Origin: Brucella oryzae
Lineage (GTDB): Bacteria > Pseudomonadota > Alphaproteobacteria > Rhizobiales > Rhizobiaceae
DNA length: 64,000 nucleotides
Assembly (NCBI GenBank): GCA_012103035.1
Contig: JAAVLL010000003.1
Span: forward strand, 221,349 to 285,348
Reading direction: 5' to 3'
In this document: positions 56,652-64,000 of the stretch, in pieces
Layout: each line of letters starts with the position of its first letter
Numbering within the stretch: the first letter of the stretch is position 1
Position numbers and translations under genes: made by a program
Notes under the pieces: generated by a model
What the model was told of the DNA's origin: nothing
The model's database searches: none
The model's input: the letters and a program-made list of their open reading frames with translations, nothing else

Positions 56652-57139
56652 TTGCGGGCGGTTGAGTTGTTTTGCGGGGCAGGGGTATGTCTCTTGGGTT
56701 GAAACGTGCAGGTATCGAAGTGGTCGGGGCATATGATGCCTGGGATCCCGCCGTTGAGACGTACCGTCATAATGTCGGGCAATATGTTCACAAACACGAC
56801 CTGAAAGATATTTTCGCTGTTGCGCCTGCGATAGCCCGAATGGCCCCGGATCTGATCGCTGGCGGACCGCCATGCCAGGATTACTCGGTTGCGGGCAAGC
56901 GGGTGGAAGGAGAAACGCGTCGTTGACGCGGGCTTTTGCAATGCTCGTCTGTCTCGCCAGACCACAATGGTTTGTGATGGAAAACGTTCCACAGGCAGCC
57001 CGCTCCGAAGCGTGGGCGGATGGGCGCAAAATGCTAGTGCGGTCCGGATACGGATTGAGCGAGTGCAAGCTGGACGCTTCCTGGTATGGCGTTCCGCAGC
57101 TCGAAAGCGTCTGTTCGTTATTGGGCGTCTAGGAGAACG
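56652..57139 (+). pseudogene. C5-cytosine DNA methyltransferase, N-terminal part, cut by IS3
   Basis: LRAVELFCGAG then GMSLGLKRAGIEVVGAYDAW (motif I, SAM binding), IARMAPDLIAGGPPCQDYSV (motif IV, catalytic Cys), PQWFVMENVPQAA (motif VI), SWYGVPQ and RKRLFVIGRLGER (motif VIII). Breaks near 56690, 56920 and 57105. Coding stops at 57140 where an IS3-type element begins; the target-recognition domain and motifs IX-X are missing. No restriction endonuclease gene is visible. Confidence 0.83.
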
Positions 57140-57203
57140 TGACCTTGCCCCGTTGAAATAATCCATTTTGAAGTAAGCTCTGGCCCATTGAGAGGACCAG
57201 GGA

Positions 57204-57470
57204 ATGAAGCGCAAGCGTTTTACGGACGAACAGATTATCGGCATTCTGAAGGAGCACGAGGCAGGCACTCCGGTCGCGGAGCTTTGCCGCAAGCACGGTG
57301 TCAGCGATGCCAGCATCTATAAGTGGAAAGCCAAGTTCGGCGGCATGGACGTGTCCGAAGCGAAGCGGTTGAAGACGCTGGAGGACGAGAACACGAAGCT
57401 GAAGCGGCTCCTGGCGGATGCCATGCTCGACAATGCTGCTTTGAAAGACCTTTTGGGAAAGAAGTGGTGA
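57204..57470 (+). CDS. IS407-type OrfA
   Basis: 88 residues: MKRKRFTDEQIIGILKEHEA, GTPVAELCRKHGVSDASIYK (HTH) and the zipper TLEDENTKLKRLLADAMLDN. Intact. Typical start of IS3/IS407-group elements. Confidence 0.92.
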   Translation: MKRKRFTDEQIIGILKEHEAGTPVAELCRKHGVSDASIYKWKAKFGGMDVSEAKRLKTLEDENTKLKRLLADAMLDNAALKDLLGKKW

Positions 57471-58010
57471 CGCCCGCAGCAAGGCGAAAGCTGTCGCGCA
57501 TCTGATGGATCACCATCGGATGAGCGAACGGCGGGCGTGTAAAGCCATTGGCTTTTGCCGGATGACGATCCGTTACGAAACCAGGCGCATCGACGACCAT
57601 GACCTTCGCGAGCGGATGAAGGCATTGGCGCATGAACGCCGCCGCTTCGGATATCGACGCATTCACGTGCTGCTCAGGCGCGAGGGCCACATTGTGAACC
57701 ACAAGCGGCTCTTCCGGCTCTATCGGGAAGAAGCTGACGGTGCGCAAACGCGGCGGCCGCAAGCGAGCGATCGGCACACGAGCACCGATGCTGATTCCGA
57801 TCGCAGCCAATGATCGTTGGTCGCTGGACTTCGTGTCGGATCAACTCACCGATGGTCGCAGGTTCCGGGTCCTGACGGTCGTCGACGATTGCACCAGGGA
57901 ATGCTTGGCACTCGTCGCCGATACGTCGCTTTCCGGTCTGCGGGTTGCCCGTGAGCTGGACCGGATCATCGAGGACGAGGCAAGCCGAAGATGATCGTCA
58001 GCGACAACGT
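57467..58010 (+). pseudogene. IS407-type OrfB, truncated
   Basis: Pieces KLSRI, HLMDHHRMSERRACKAIGFC, RRFGYRRIHVLLRREGHIVN, PMLIPIAANDRWSLDFVSDQ (first Asp) and DGRRFRVLTVVDDCTRECLA run to KPKMIVSDN, the second Asp motif, where the sequence ends at the IS6-type element. The Glu motif is missing, so no activity is possible. Frame breaks near 57480, 57735 and 57985. Confidence 0.85.
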
Positions 58011-58013
58011 CCT

Positions 58014-58827
58014 GGCTGTGTCGCAAAATTTTCACTTCTGCTGAGCTATGTGAGCGTCAGTGCGCATAATTGAGTGAGGCGAATGCGAATGACGGTCGCT
58101 TTCAAAGGTACCCATTTTCCAAAAGTATCATCCTGCATGCAGTCTTCTTTTACGTGCGTTACCCGGTTTCCTATCGTGACCTTCAGGAAATTCTGGCAGA
58201 ACGCGGCATTGCTGTGGATCATGCGACCTTGAACCGATGGGTTGTCCGGTACTCACCGCTGATCGCTGCCCAGGCGCAATCGCGCAAGCGACCCACGGCC
58301 CGTTCCTGGCGTGTTGACGAGACCTATATCAAGGTTCGTGGTCAATGGACCTATCTGTACCGAGCCGTTGACCGAGATGGCCAAACACTGGATTTCATGC
58401 TCTCCGAACGCCGGATCTGGCTGCAGCACGGCGTTTCTTCAAGAAAGCCATCGCAGCCAACGGTGTTCCAGACAAAATTGTCATTGATAAAAGCGGAGCC
58501 AATCTGGCCGGAGCACAAGCTGTAAACACAATCCTGAAAATCACCGGTCACAGCAAAATGATTGAAATCCTGCAGGTTAAATATCGCAACAACATCCTTG
58601 AGCAGGATCACCGGTTTATCAAGCGAATTACCAAACCGATGATGGGCTTTAAGGCGTTTCATTCAGCCGCAGCGACAATCGCGGGCATAGAAGTGGCGCA
58701 TATGATCCGTAAGAAGCAGTTCGCAAATGACAACCGCTCGCCATTTAAAGTCTTTGCGGAGCTCGCAGCATAATTGCGTCTGAAGATCTGGCCGCTTCTA
58801 ACATCATGATAAATTTGCGACATAACC
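58014..58827 (+). mobile_element. Second type of IS6-family element
   Basis: Ends ggctgtgtcgcaaaattt and (complement) ggttatgtcgcaaattt, a 17-18 bp imperfect inverted repeat unlike that of copies A-D. It truncates the IS407-type OrfB on the left and a KefB-type antiporter on the right, with no target duplication (aacgtcct / ctatgggc). Confidence 0.88.
58070..58773 (+). CDS. IS6-family transposase (second type, one frameshift)
   Basis: RYPFSKSIILHAVFFYVRYP, VSYRDLQEILAERGIAVDHA (HTH), SWRVDETYIKVRGQWTYLYR (Asp), after a missing base near 58420 PDKIVIDKSGANLAGAQAVN (Asp) and YRNNILEQDHRFIKRITKPM (Glu). About 235 residues, closer to the IS26/IS6100 branch than copies A-D. The start is uncertain (TTG 58070 in frame). 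Confidence 0.9.
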
Positions 58828-60298
58828 CTATGGGCCATGCGCGGGGCAATCTTCGGTCTGGGGCTTGTTCAGGTTGCCGCCTGCATCGGCCTGCTGATCT
58901 GTGTCGGGCTGGCGCTTGGCTACCCCGTGGCGCAGAGCTTCGTCGCCGGAACCGGCTTCGTGCTGACCTCGACCGCCATCGTCATGCAGATGCTGGAGGA
59001 ACGCCGGACGGCCGGTGCCCCGAAAGGCCGCCGTATCGTCGCCATCCTGCTGCTTGAAGACCTTGCGATCGTCCCGCTGCTGGCGCTTGTGGCCTTCTTG
59101 GCGCCGAGCGCGGAAGCAGTCACGTTGGGAGAGCGGTTGACCGCCGTCGCGATCGGACTTGCCTCCATCCTTGGGCTGGTGCTGGCCGGGCGTTATCTGC
59201 TTGATCCACTGTTCCGCCTGCTTGGCAAAGCCAGGGCGCGTGAGGTCATGACGGCCGCGGCGCTGTTGGTCGTACTCGGCTCGGCCTTCGCCATGCAGCT
59301 TGGAGGCCTTTCGATGGCGATGGGCGCCTTCCTCGCTGGCGTGCTTCTGTCGGATCGTCCTTCCGCCATCAGCTCGAAGCCGATATCGAACCTTTCCGGG
59401 GCCTCCTTCTCGGCCTGTTCTTTCTTGGTGTCGGTATGGCGCTCGACCTGTCGGTCATCGCCGCCAGCTGGCGGCTGATCCTGATCGCGGTCGTCGCCTA
59501 CATGGCGCTGAAGACGATCGGCATATATGCCGTCGCCCGACTGTTTCGCGCCGACAATCGCGAGGCGATCGAGCGCGCTGTGCTGATGGCCCAGGGCGGT
59601 GAGTTCGCCTTCGTGCTCTATGCCGCCGCCGCGACCGCCGGCATCATCGACGCCCAGGCCAACGCCACCCTGACCGCGACGATCATCGTCTCCATGGCGC
59701 TAACGCCCATTATGGTCATCCTGCATGATCGTCTGATGCCCAAAAGCGCGCCGTCGATGGACGGTGTCGAAGCTGCTGACGGGCTGTCGGCGAGTGTACT
59801 GCTGATCGGCTTCGGTCGGTTCGGACAGATCGTGAGCCAGCCGCTTCTCGCCAGCGGCTGTGCGATCTCCATCATCGAAACCGACACGGATACGATCCGT
59901 GACGGACAGGATTTCGGGTTCAAGGTCTGTTATGGCGACGGGGCAAGGCTCGATATCCTCCACACGGCTGGAGCCGGCTCGGCAAGCCTCGTTATCATTG
60001 CCGTCAACGACCGCGAGGCGAGCCTGAAGATCGCGGAACTGATGAAAGCGGAATTTCCCTGGTGCCGGTTCTCGCCCGGTCGTTCGACCGCGAGCATGCC
60101 ATCGAACTGGTGCACGCCGGGGTCGCATGGCAGATTCGGGAAACCTTCGAGTCAGCCCTGGCGCTCGGCGAGAAAGCGCTGGCATTGATGGACATCGGCG
60201 ACGAAGAGCGCACGCGAGTGATGGACGAGGTTCGCCGTCGCGACAGCGAGCGTTTCGCCATCGAGACTGCCGAGGGATCTACGCCGGCCGGGTCTTGA
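58828..60298 (+). pseudogene. KefB/KefC-type K+/H+ antiporter, N-terminally truncated
   Basis: Coding begins at the IS boundary with LWAMRGAIFGLGLVQVAACI, the middle of the CPA2 exchanger domain (about residue 90 in full KefB). It continues FVAGTGFVLTSTAIVMQMLE, VAILLLEDLAIVPLLALVAF, LAMAF-like helices, then GGEFAFVLYAAAATAGIIDA and the TrkA-N domain SVLLIGFGRFGQIVSQPLLA with the Rossmann GxGxxG. The C-terminus is complete at 60298. Two missing-base breaks (near 59380 and 60060). The first helices are lost to the IS6-type insertion. Noticeably GC-rich. Confidence 0.88.
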
Positions 60299-60301
60299 TC
60301 C

Positions 60302-60919
60302 ATGGCAACGCCTCACAGGCGGGCACCCATAACCCATCGAGGGACGCGTGATGGCATTGCACAAAAGACAGGCGGCTTGCCGGACGTTATCGCCGACGTC
60401 GTCGCCTTCTGGGCGGACGCCGGCGAGCGAGGCCAGTGGTTCGCCAAGAACGCGGCCTTCGATCGTGCCTTCCATGATCGCTACGTCGATCTGCATATGG
60501 CCGTCGCGAGCCGCCGGCATGACGACTGGATGGCGACGGCCCAGGGTGCGCTAGCTCTCCTGATTCTCACCGATCAGTTTCCGCGCAATGCGTTTCGCGG
60601 GACAGGCCGCATGTACGCCACTGATCCGCTCGCCCGCTCTTATGCACGGCAAGCGCAGGACATGGGTCACATGGAGCATGTGGACCCGGACTTGAGGCTG
60701 TTCTTCTGTCTGCCGTTCTCACATTCGGAGGATCTGAACGATCAGGATACATCCGTCGTCCTCAATGCCCGATTGGGCCAACCGTGGCTCAGTCTTGCGG
60801 AAGGGCATCGCGACATCATCCGGCGCTTCGGACGGTTCCCCATCGCAATGCGATCCTGGACCGAGCGACAACAGAGGATGAGGCTTCGTTCCTACGCTGC
60901 GGCGGTTTCCCAGGTTGAC
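60302..60919 (+). CDS. DUF924-family protein (one frameshift)
   Basis: GLPDVIADVVAFWADAGERG, WFAKNAAFDRAFHDRYVDLH, MATAQGALALLILTDQFPRN and AFRGTGRMYATDPLARSYAR are the family pattern; FFCLPFSHSEDLNDQDTSVV follows. After a missing base FGRFP continues HRNAILDRATTEDEASFLRC to the stop at 60919. About 205 residues, all-helical. Biochemical role unknown. Directly after kefB, often its neighbour in Rhizobiales as I recall. Confidence 0.82.
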
Positions 60920-61036
60920 TTGAGTGCACGTAGAAAATTTAAGTGCTTGCGTCCCATCAGCTTGTCTGCCTCGCGGCGATGGCAGACGCGGGAAACTTCC
61001 GTCGTCGTCTGACGGCGAGAAGTGCAGGCAAGAGCG

Positions 61037-61079
61037 CAATATCCGGGCTTCCGCCATGTTGGCAAACACCCGGATATTG
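61037..61079. terminator. Hairpin between convergent DUF924 and hydroxylase genes
   Basis: caatatccggg and cccggatattg are perfect 11-bp inverted repeats with a 21-base spacer, in the gap between two convergent genes (60920-61161). A long hairpin without T run; likely a bidirectional terminator or a small repeat relic. Confidence 0.5.
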
Positions 61080-61161
61080 GTAAGGCCCACTGGGCGAAAG
61101 CTCTTCAAAGTGCCGCGATAGGACGCCGCTATCGTCAAGCGTCGGCTTCGCCTGGCAGCAA

Positions 61162-62371
61162 CTACTTCAGCATCTCAGACGAGACTGCTCCGTCGAGGCC
61201 CGTTGTCCCGTAAAGCCACGCAACTGGATCATGCCAATCCTCAGCGGTCTTCGCGCGCATCATCGCATTGCGAAGCCGCGCATGGGCGCCGGCCGGATGG
61301 TAGATATGTTGACCGATCTCGCGAGATTGAAGCTGAATGCGCGCGGTACGAAGCGCGCGCTTCGAATTGTAGGCGAGGAGAGCGCTTTCAAGGCTGCCTT
61401 CGTTGCCCTCGAGCTCCGCGGCAAGGCAGACGGCGTCTTCCATTGCCATACAAGCACCCTGGGCAAAATATTGCAGCATCGGGTGTGCAGCATCGCCCAG
61501 CAACGCGACCCGCCCATCGACCCAGTTCGATACGGGATCGCGGTCACAAAGGACCCAAAGTTTCCAGTCTTTGCCGCGCTCGATCACCTGGCGAGCGACC
61601 GGAGCCACATGCGCGAAACCTTTGGCGACCTCTTCTTTCGTGACCGGCAAGCCCGCAACCGGTTCCGCCGCGTCGTTATGGTAGGTCACCACCAGATTGA
61701 AGGTTTTCCAACCGGAAAGCGGATAATGCACGATATGGCATTTTGGGCCGGCCCAAAGTGTAGCCGCGTTCCAGCGAAGGTCTTCGGGCATCTCTTCGAT
61801 CGGAATGACGGAACGATATGTGGTGTGCCCCGAAACGCGGGGGCGCCATCACCGACGAGCTTGCGGCGTATGTTCGACCAGAGCCCATCGGCCCCGATCA
61901 GAGCCCTACCGACGACCGCTTCGCCATTGGCCAGGAACGCTGTGACGCTGGAACCATCCTGATCATAGGTTTTCACCTCCGACCCGACGCGCAGCTCAAC
62001 CAGCGGGTTTTCCTGGCAAGCCCGCAGAAAGACGCCGAACAGTTCGCCACGATGGACGACTGCGTAGGGATTTCCAAAGCGGGTGCGAAACGTATCGTCG
62101 AGCGGGATACGCGTAACTTCCTCGCCGGTCATGGCATCCATGAAGCGCAGGCTGTCAATATACACAGCCATGCGCCGCGCCATGTCGCCGACGCCGAGAT
62201 AGTCGAAAGCGTGGAAGGCATTCGGCCCAAGCTGGATGCCCGCGCCGATTTCACCAAGTTGCGGCGCCTTCTCCAGGACGATGGAGCGAAACCCTTTGCG
62301 GGCGAGGCCCAAGGCCGCTGCAAGGCCGCCAATGCCGCCCCGGCGATGATAATGGGAAGCTGTTCGGACAT
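61162..62371 (-). CDS. 3-hydroxybenzoate 6-hydroxylase, FAD monooxygenase (frameshifted)
   Basis: Start MSEQLPIIIAG then (one frame over) GGIGGLAAALGLARKGFRSI, the FAD GxGxxG motif, VLEKAPQLGEIGAGIQLGPN, RFGNPYAVVHRGELFGVFLR and VVGRALIGADGLWSNIRRKL (GD-like motif). A second break near 61790 gives LSGWKTFNLVVTYHNDAAEP and GRVALLGDAAHPMLQYFAQG, the second FAD motif. About 402 residues. It converts 3-hydroxybenzoate to gentisate with NADH and O2. Last gene of a gentisate-pathway operon on the minus strand. Confidence 0.87.
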
Positions 62372-62421
62372 GATATTTCCTCCACAAGCAGCCCGCGCGT
62401 TCGCAACGGGCGTAGTTCTCT

Positions 62422-63065
62422 TTATTCGCTATCGGGTTGACGGGATGGGTGCGCGGACGCAAAGGCCGCAAGCGCATCGCAGGCATGCCCAATTTCAACG
62501 AGCCGCGGCATGGCCGAGAGGTCGACGCCGAAGCGGTTTGCGGAATAGAGTTGGGGACAAGGCAGATGTCCGCGAGGCTCGGACGCGCGCCAAAAGCAAA
62601 TGGACCGGAACGATCTACCTTCGTCAGCAGAGCTTCGCACGCAGCAAGCCCGTCACCGATCCACCGGCGACACCAGGCGTCGAGTGCTTCCTGCGACTGA
62701 CCGAGTTCTGTCCTCAGATAATCCAGCACCCGCAGATTCTGCAGCGGATGGATGTCGCACGCGATCGCCAGTGCAAAGGCTCGAACCTGAGCGCGGCCAA
62801 TCGCGTCCGCCGGCAGGAGCGGTGGCTCGGGAACTGTTTCATCCAGCCATTCGGCGATCGCAAGCGATTGCGTGAGAACCGCGCCGTCGACTTCAAGGGC
62901 CGGCACGAGGGCTTGAGGATTGAGCGAACGGTAAGCCGGTGCCTTCTGTTCGCCACCGCCCCGCCGCAGGTGGACGGAAACAGCATCGTAGGAAACGCCT
63001 TTTAAGTTGCAGGCGATGCGGCAACGATAGGCTGCCGAACTGCGGAAATAGCCATGCAGAATCAT
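62422..63065 (-). CDS. nagL: Maleylpyruvate isomerase, GST-like (frameshifted)
   Basis: MILHGYFRSSAAYRCRIACN with the SSAAYR glutathione-binding motif of zeta-class GSTs, NPQALVPALEVDGAVLTQSL, AIAEWLDETVPEPPLLPADA, ACDIHPLQNLRVLDYLRTEL, FAFGARPSLADICLVPN, then one frame over LVEIGHACDALAAFASAHPS. About 214 residues, as the family. It isomerises maleylpyruvate to fumarylpyruvate in gentisate degradation. ATG overlaps the fumarylpyruvate hydrolase stop. Confidence 0.88.
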
Positions 63066-63764
63066 GCTTCGGCCTCCCCGATCGTCAGGGGAGACGGGAG
63101 GAAGACCGTCGATTTCTCCGACCACGACATTGCCCGGCATGACTGCGCCGACCCCGCGGGCGTGCCCGTGAAGATGAGGTCGCCGGCATCAAGATGGTAG
63201 AAGCCCGACAGGTGCGCGACGATTTCGGGCACAGACCAGACGAGATCGGAAAGACGCGCGTCCTGGCGAGTCGTGCCATCCACGTCAAGACGGATGCGCT
63301 GTTTTCCGACGGCGCCGAAGTCGGTTGCCTTGACGATGTCCGACACCACCGCCGACTGTTCGAAATCCTTGCCGAGATCCCACGGCCGCCCCTTGGCGCG
63401 CGCATCAAGCTGCAGATCGCGGCGCGTCGTCGAGCCCAGCGGCATAGCCGTAGATGGCCGGCGCGGTCTCGTCCGGGCGGAGGCGGAAGGCTGGCCCACC
63501 GATGGCGACAACCAGCTCCATCTCATAATGGAAATTTGCGGTGCCCGGCGGATAGGGTAGCGTCAAACCGCTGCTCACGGCCGACAGCGGCGACTTTAGA
63601 AAATAGAAAGGCGCCTCGCGGTCGACCTCGACGCCCATTTCCTTGGCGTGCTCCGCATAGTTGCGGCCGACACAGAAGATGCGATGAACGGGATAGGTCG
63701 CCTCTTCTCCAAGGACCGCGATGGAGGGAAACGCCGGAGACGGAAACAGTTTGCGGGACGTCAT
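63062..63764 (-). CDS. nagK: Fumarylpyruvate hydrolase, FAH family (frameshifted)
   Basis: CAGGAGAACATCA before ATG 63764: MTSRKLFPSPAFPSIAVLGE, HRIFCVGRNYAEHAKEMGVE, FYFLKSPLSAVSSG, FHYEMELVVAIGG (metal-binding Glu pair), then TRRDLQLDARAKGRPWDLGK, QDARLSDLVWSVPEIVAHLS and DLIFTGTPAG, with GEIDGLPPVSLTIGEAEA closing in another frame. About 233 residues. It cleaves fumarylpyruvate to fumarate and pyruvate. Gentisate 1,2-dioxygenase, expected next, is not in the window. Confidence 0.89.
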
Positions 63765-63820
63765 TGATGTTCTCCTGTCTGAGGCGCCCACGCGGCGCCA
63801 TCGAGCTTGCCGAGTCGTGG

Positions 63821-64000
63821 TTAGCTCTGCTGATCGTTCGTACTGATGCTCGTTGGCCGGATCTCGCCCGGCACGTCGCTTAATCGGCCGCCATTTCCGA
63901 GAGCCACGGCGCTGAGCCAAAGCGTGACGGCGCGTTCGCGAACCATCTGCCTCGGCGTCACCCGGCGGCCCGTCAGCGAAACGACCGCACGGTCCCATGC
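63821..64000 (-). CDS. Partial gene of unknown product at the window edge
   Basis: Open minus-strand frame from the window edge: AWDRAVVSLTGRRVTPRQMV, RERAVTLWLSAVALGNGGRL, SDVPGEIRPTSISTNDQQS and a stop at 63821. It resembles the C-terminus of a real protein, but I cannot name the family. It lies upstream of nagK in the same orientation, so it may belong to the gentisate operon. Confidence 0.45.
   Translation of the reverse strand, partial: AWDRAVVSLTGRRVTPRQMVRERAVTLWLSAVALGNGGRLSDVPGEIRPTSISTNDQQS

Larger units (their letters stand above)
57140..58013 (+). mobile_element. IS3-family element (IS407 group), 3' part missing
   Basis: The probable left end is tgaccttgcccc at 57140, inside the methyltransferase. 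OrfA is complete, OrfB stops in the middle of the catalytic core at 58013, where an IS6-type element begins. So it is a truncated IS, itself disrupted later. Confidence 0.75.

Noticed and set aside
56235..57068. 277-residue minus-strand ORF across RES tail and methyltransferase
   Set aside because: It is antisense to clear methyltransferase motifs (GGPPCQDYS, ENVP) and the toxin end; composition is His/Pro/Arg-rich like a shadow frame. Only its middle part is kept as a doubtful small gene.
61818..63005. 395-residue plus-strand ORF
   Set aside because: Exact antisense of the 3-hydroxybenzoate hydroxylase and maleylpyruvate isomerase genes, whose catalytic motifs are clear; long open antisense frames are common in GC-rich DNA.
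63194..63883. 229-residue plus-strand ORF near the window end
   Set aside because: Antisense to fumarylpyruvate hydrolase; Arg-rich shadow composition.

Overview
The window looks like a chromosomal or megaplasmid stretch from an alphaproteobacterium of the Rhizobiales, most likely Brucellaceae (Ochrobactrum/Brucella type). The basis is the gene content (BigR/Blh sulfur detoxification operon, gsi-type peptide importer, Amadori-sugar locus, SyrB-like proteins, Rhizobiales-type IS elements) and protein style; no rRNA or tRNA is present to confirm it. A second property dominates the annotation: most long genes are split by one or more frameshifts. In nearly every case the downstream frame is the one expected from a MISSING base, often in a homopolymer, and otherwise intact operons are hit. 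I read most of these as sequencing or consensus deletions, so I give full gene spans with the breaks noted. 'Pseudogene' is reserved for genes cut by mobile elements or lacking a terminus.

Layout. 1-6.3 kb: two-component pair, then a CsgG-type secretion lipoprotein with two secreted curlin-like proteins, an outer-membrane barrel protein, an EAL phosphodiesterase and a small coupled ORF; this looks like a surface-fibre locus. 6.3-16.7 kb: accessory region with IS630, an IS3 remnant, IS5 and an IS6 copy around small unknown genes, a three-gene zinc-ribbon/lipoprotein operon, and a two-gene unit of a UDG-superfamily-like protein plus an HTH-containing partner. 16.8-24.8 kb: RpiR regulator, gsiABCD-type peptide importer, M55 D-aminopeptidase and isoaspartyl peptidase. 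26-33.1 kb: fructosamine (Amadori) catabolism with a LacI regulator, two matching operators, a polar amino-acid type ABC importer and an ornithine-cyclodeaminase-like enzyme. 33.1-40.2 kb: OmpR/QseC-type two-component system next to a PepSY/cytochrome b561/DUF2271/flavin-reductase/ApbE electron-transfer module. 40.1-42.7 kb: TPC-motif P-type metal ATPase and a VIT/CCC1 transporter. 42.9-45.4 kb: BigR-regulated Blh-BigR-TauE operon. 45.6-47.6 kb: fused TRAP permease.

47.9-58.8 kb is a second accessory region. It has two more IS6 copies, an IS110 fragment, a complete IS3 with 3-bp target duplication inside a small gene, a secreted SNase-like nuclease with a Cys-rich N-terminus, a truncated flavohemoglobin, SyrB-like coiled-coil proteins, an Xre/MbcA-RES toxin-antitoxin pair and a cytosine methyltransferase cut by an IS3 that is itself cut by a second IS6-type element. 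58.8-64 kb is visibly more GC-rich: an N-terminally truncated KefB-type antiporter, a DUF924 protein, and the 3-hydroxybenzoate/gentisate branch (3HB 6-hydroxylase, maleylpyruvate isomerase, fumarylpyruvate hydrolase).

The best candidates for something undescribed are the UDG-like/HTH pair (12.3-14.2 kb), the curlin-like/CsgG locus (1-6 kb) and the zinc-ribbon/lipoprotein operon (10.1-11.9 kb). I saw no CRISPR array, tRNA or rRNA.
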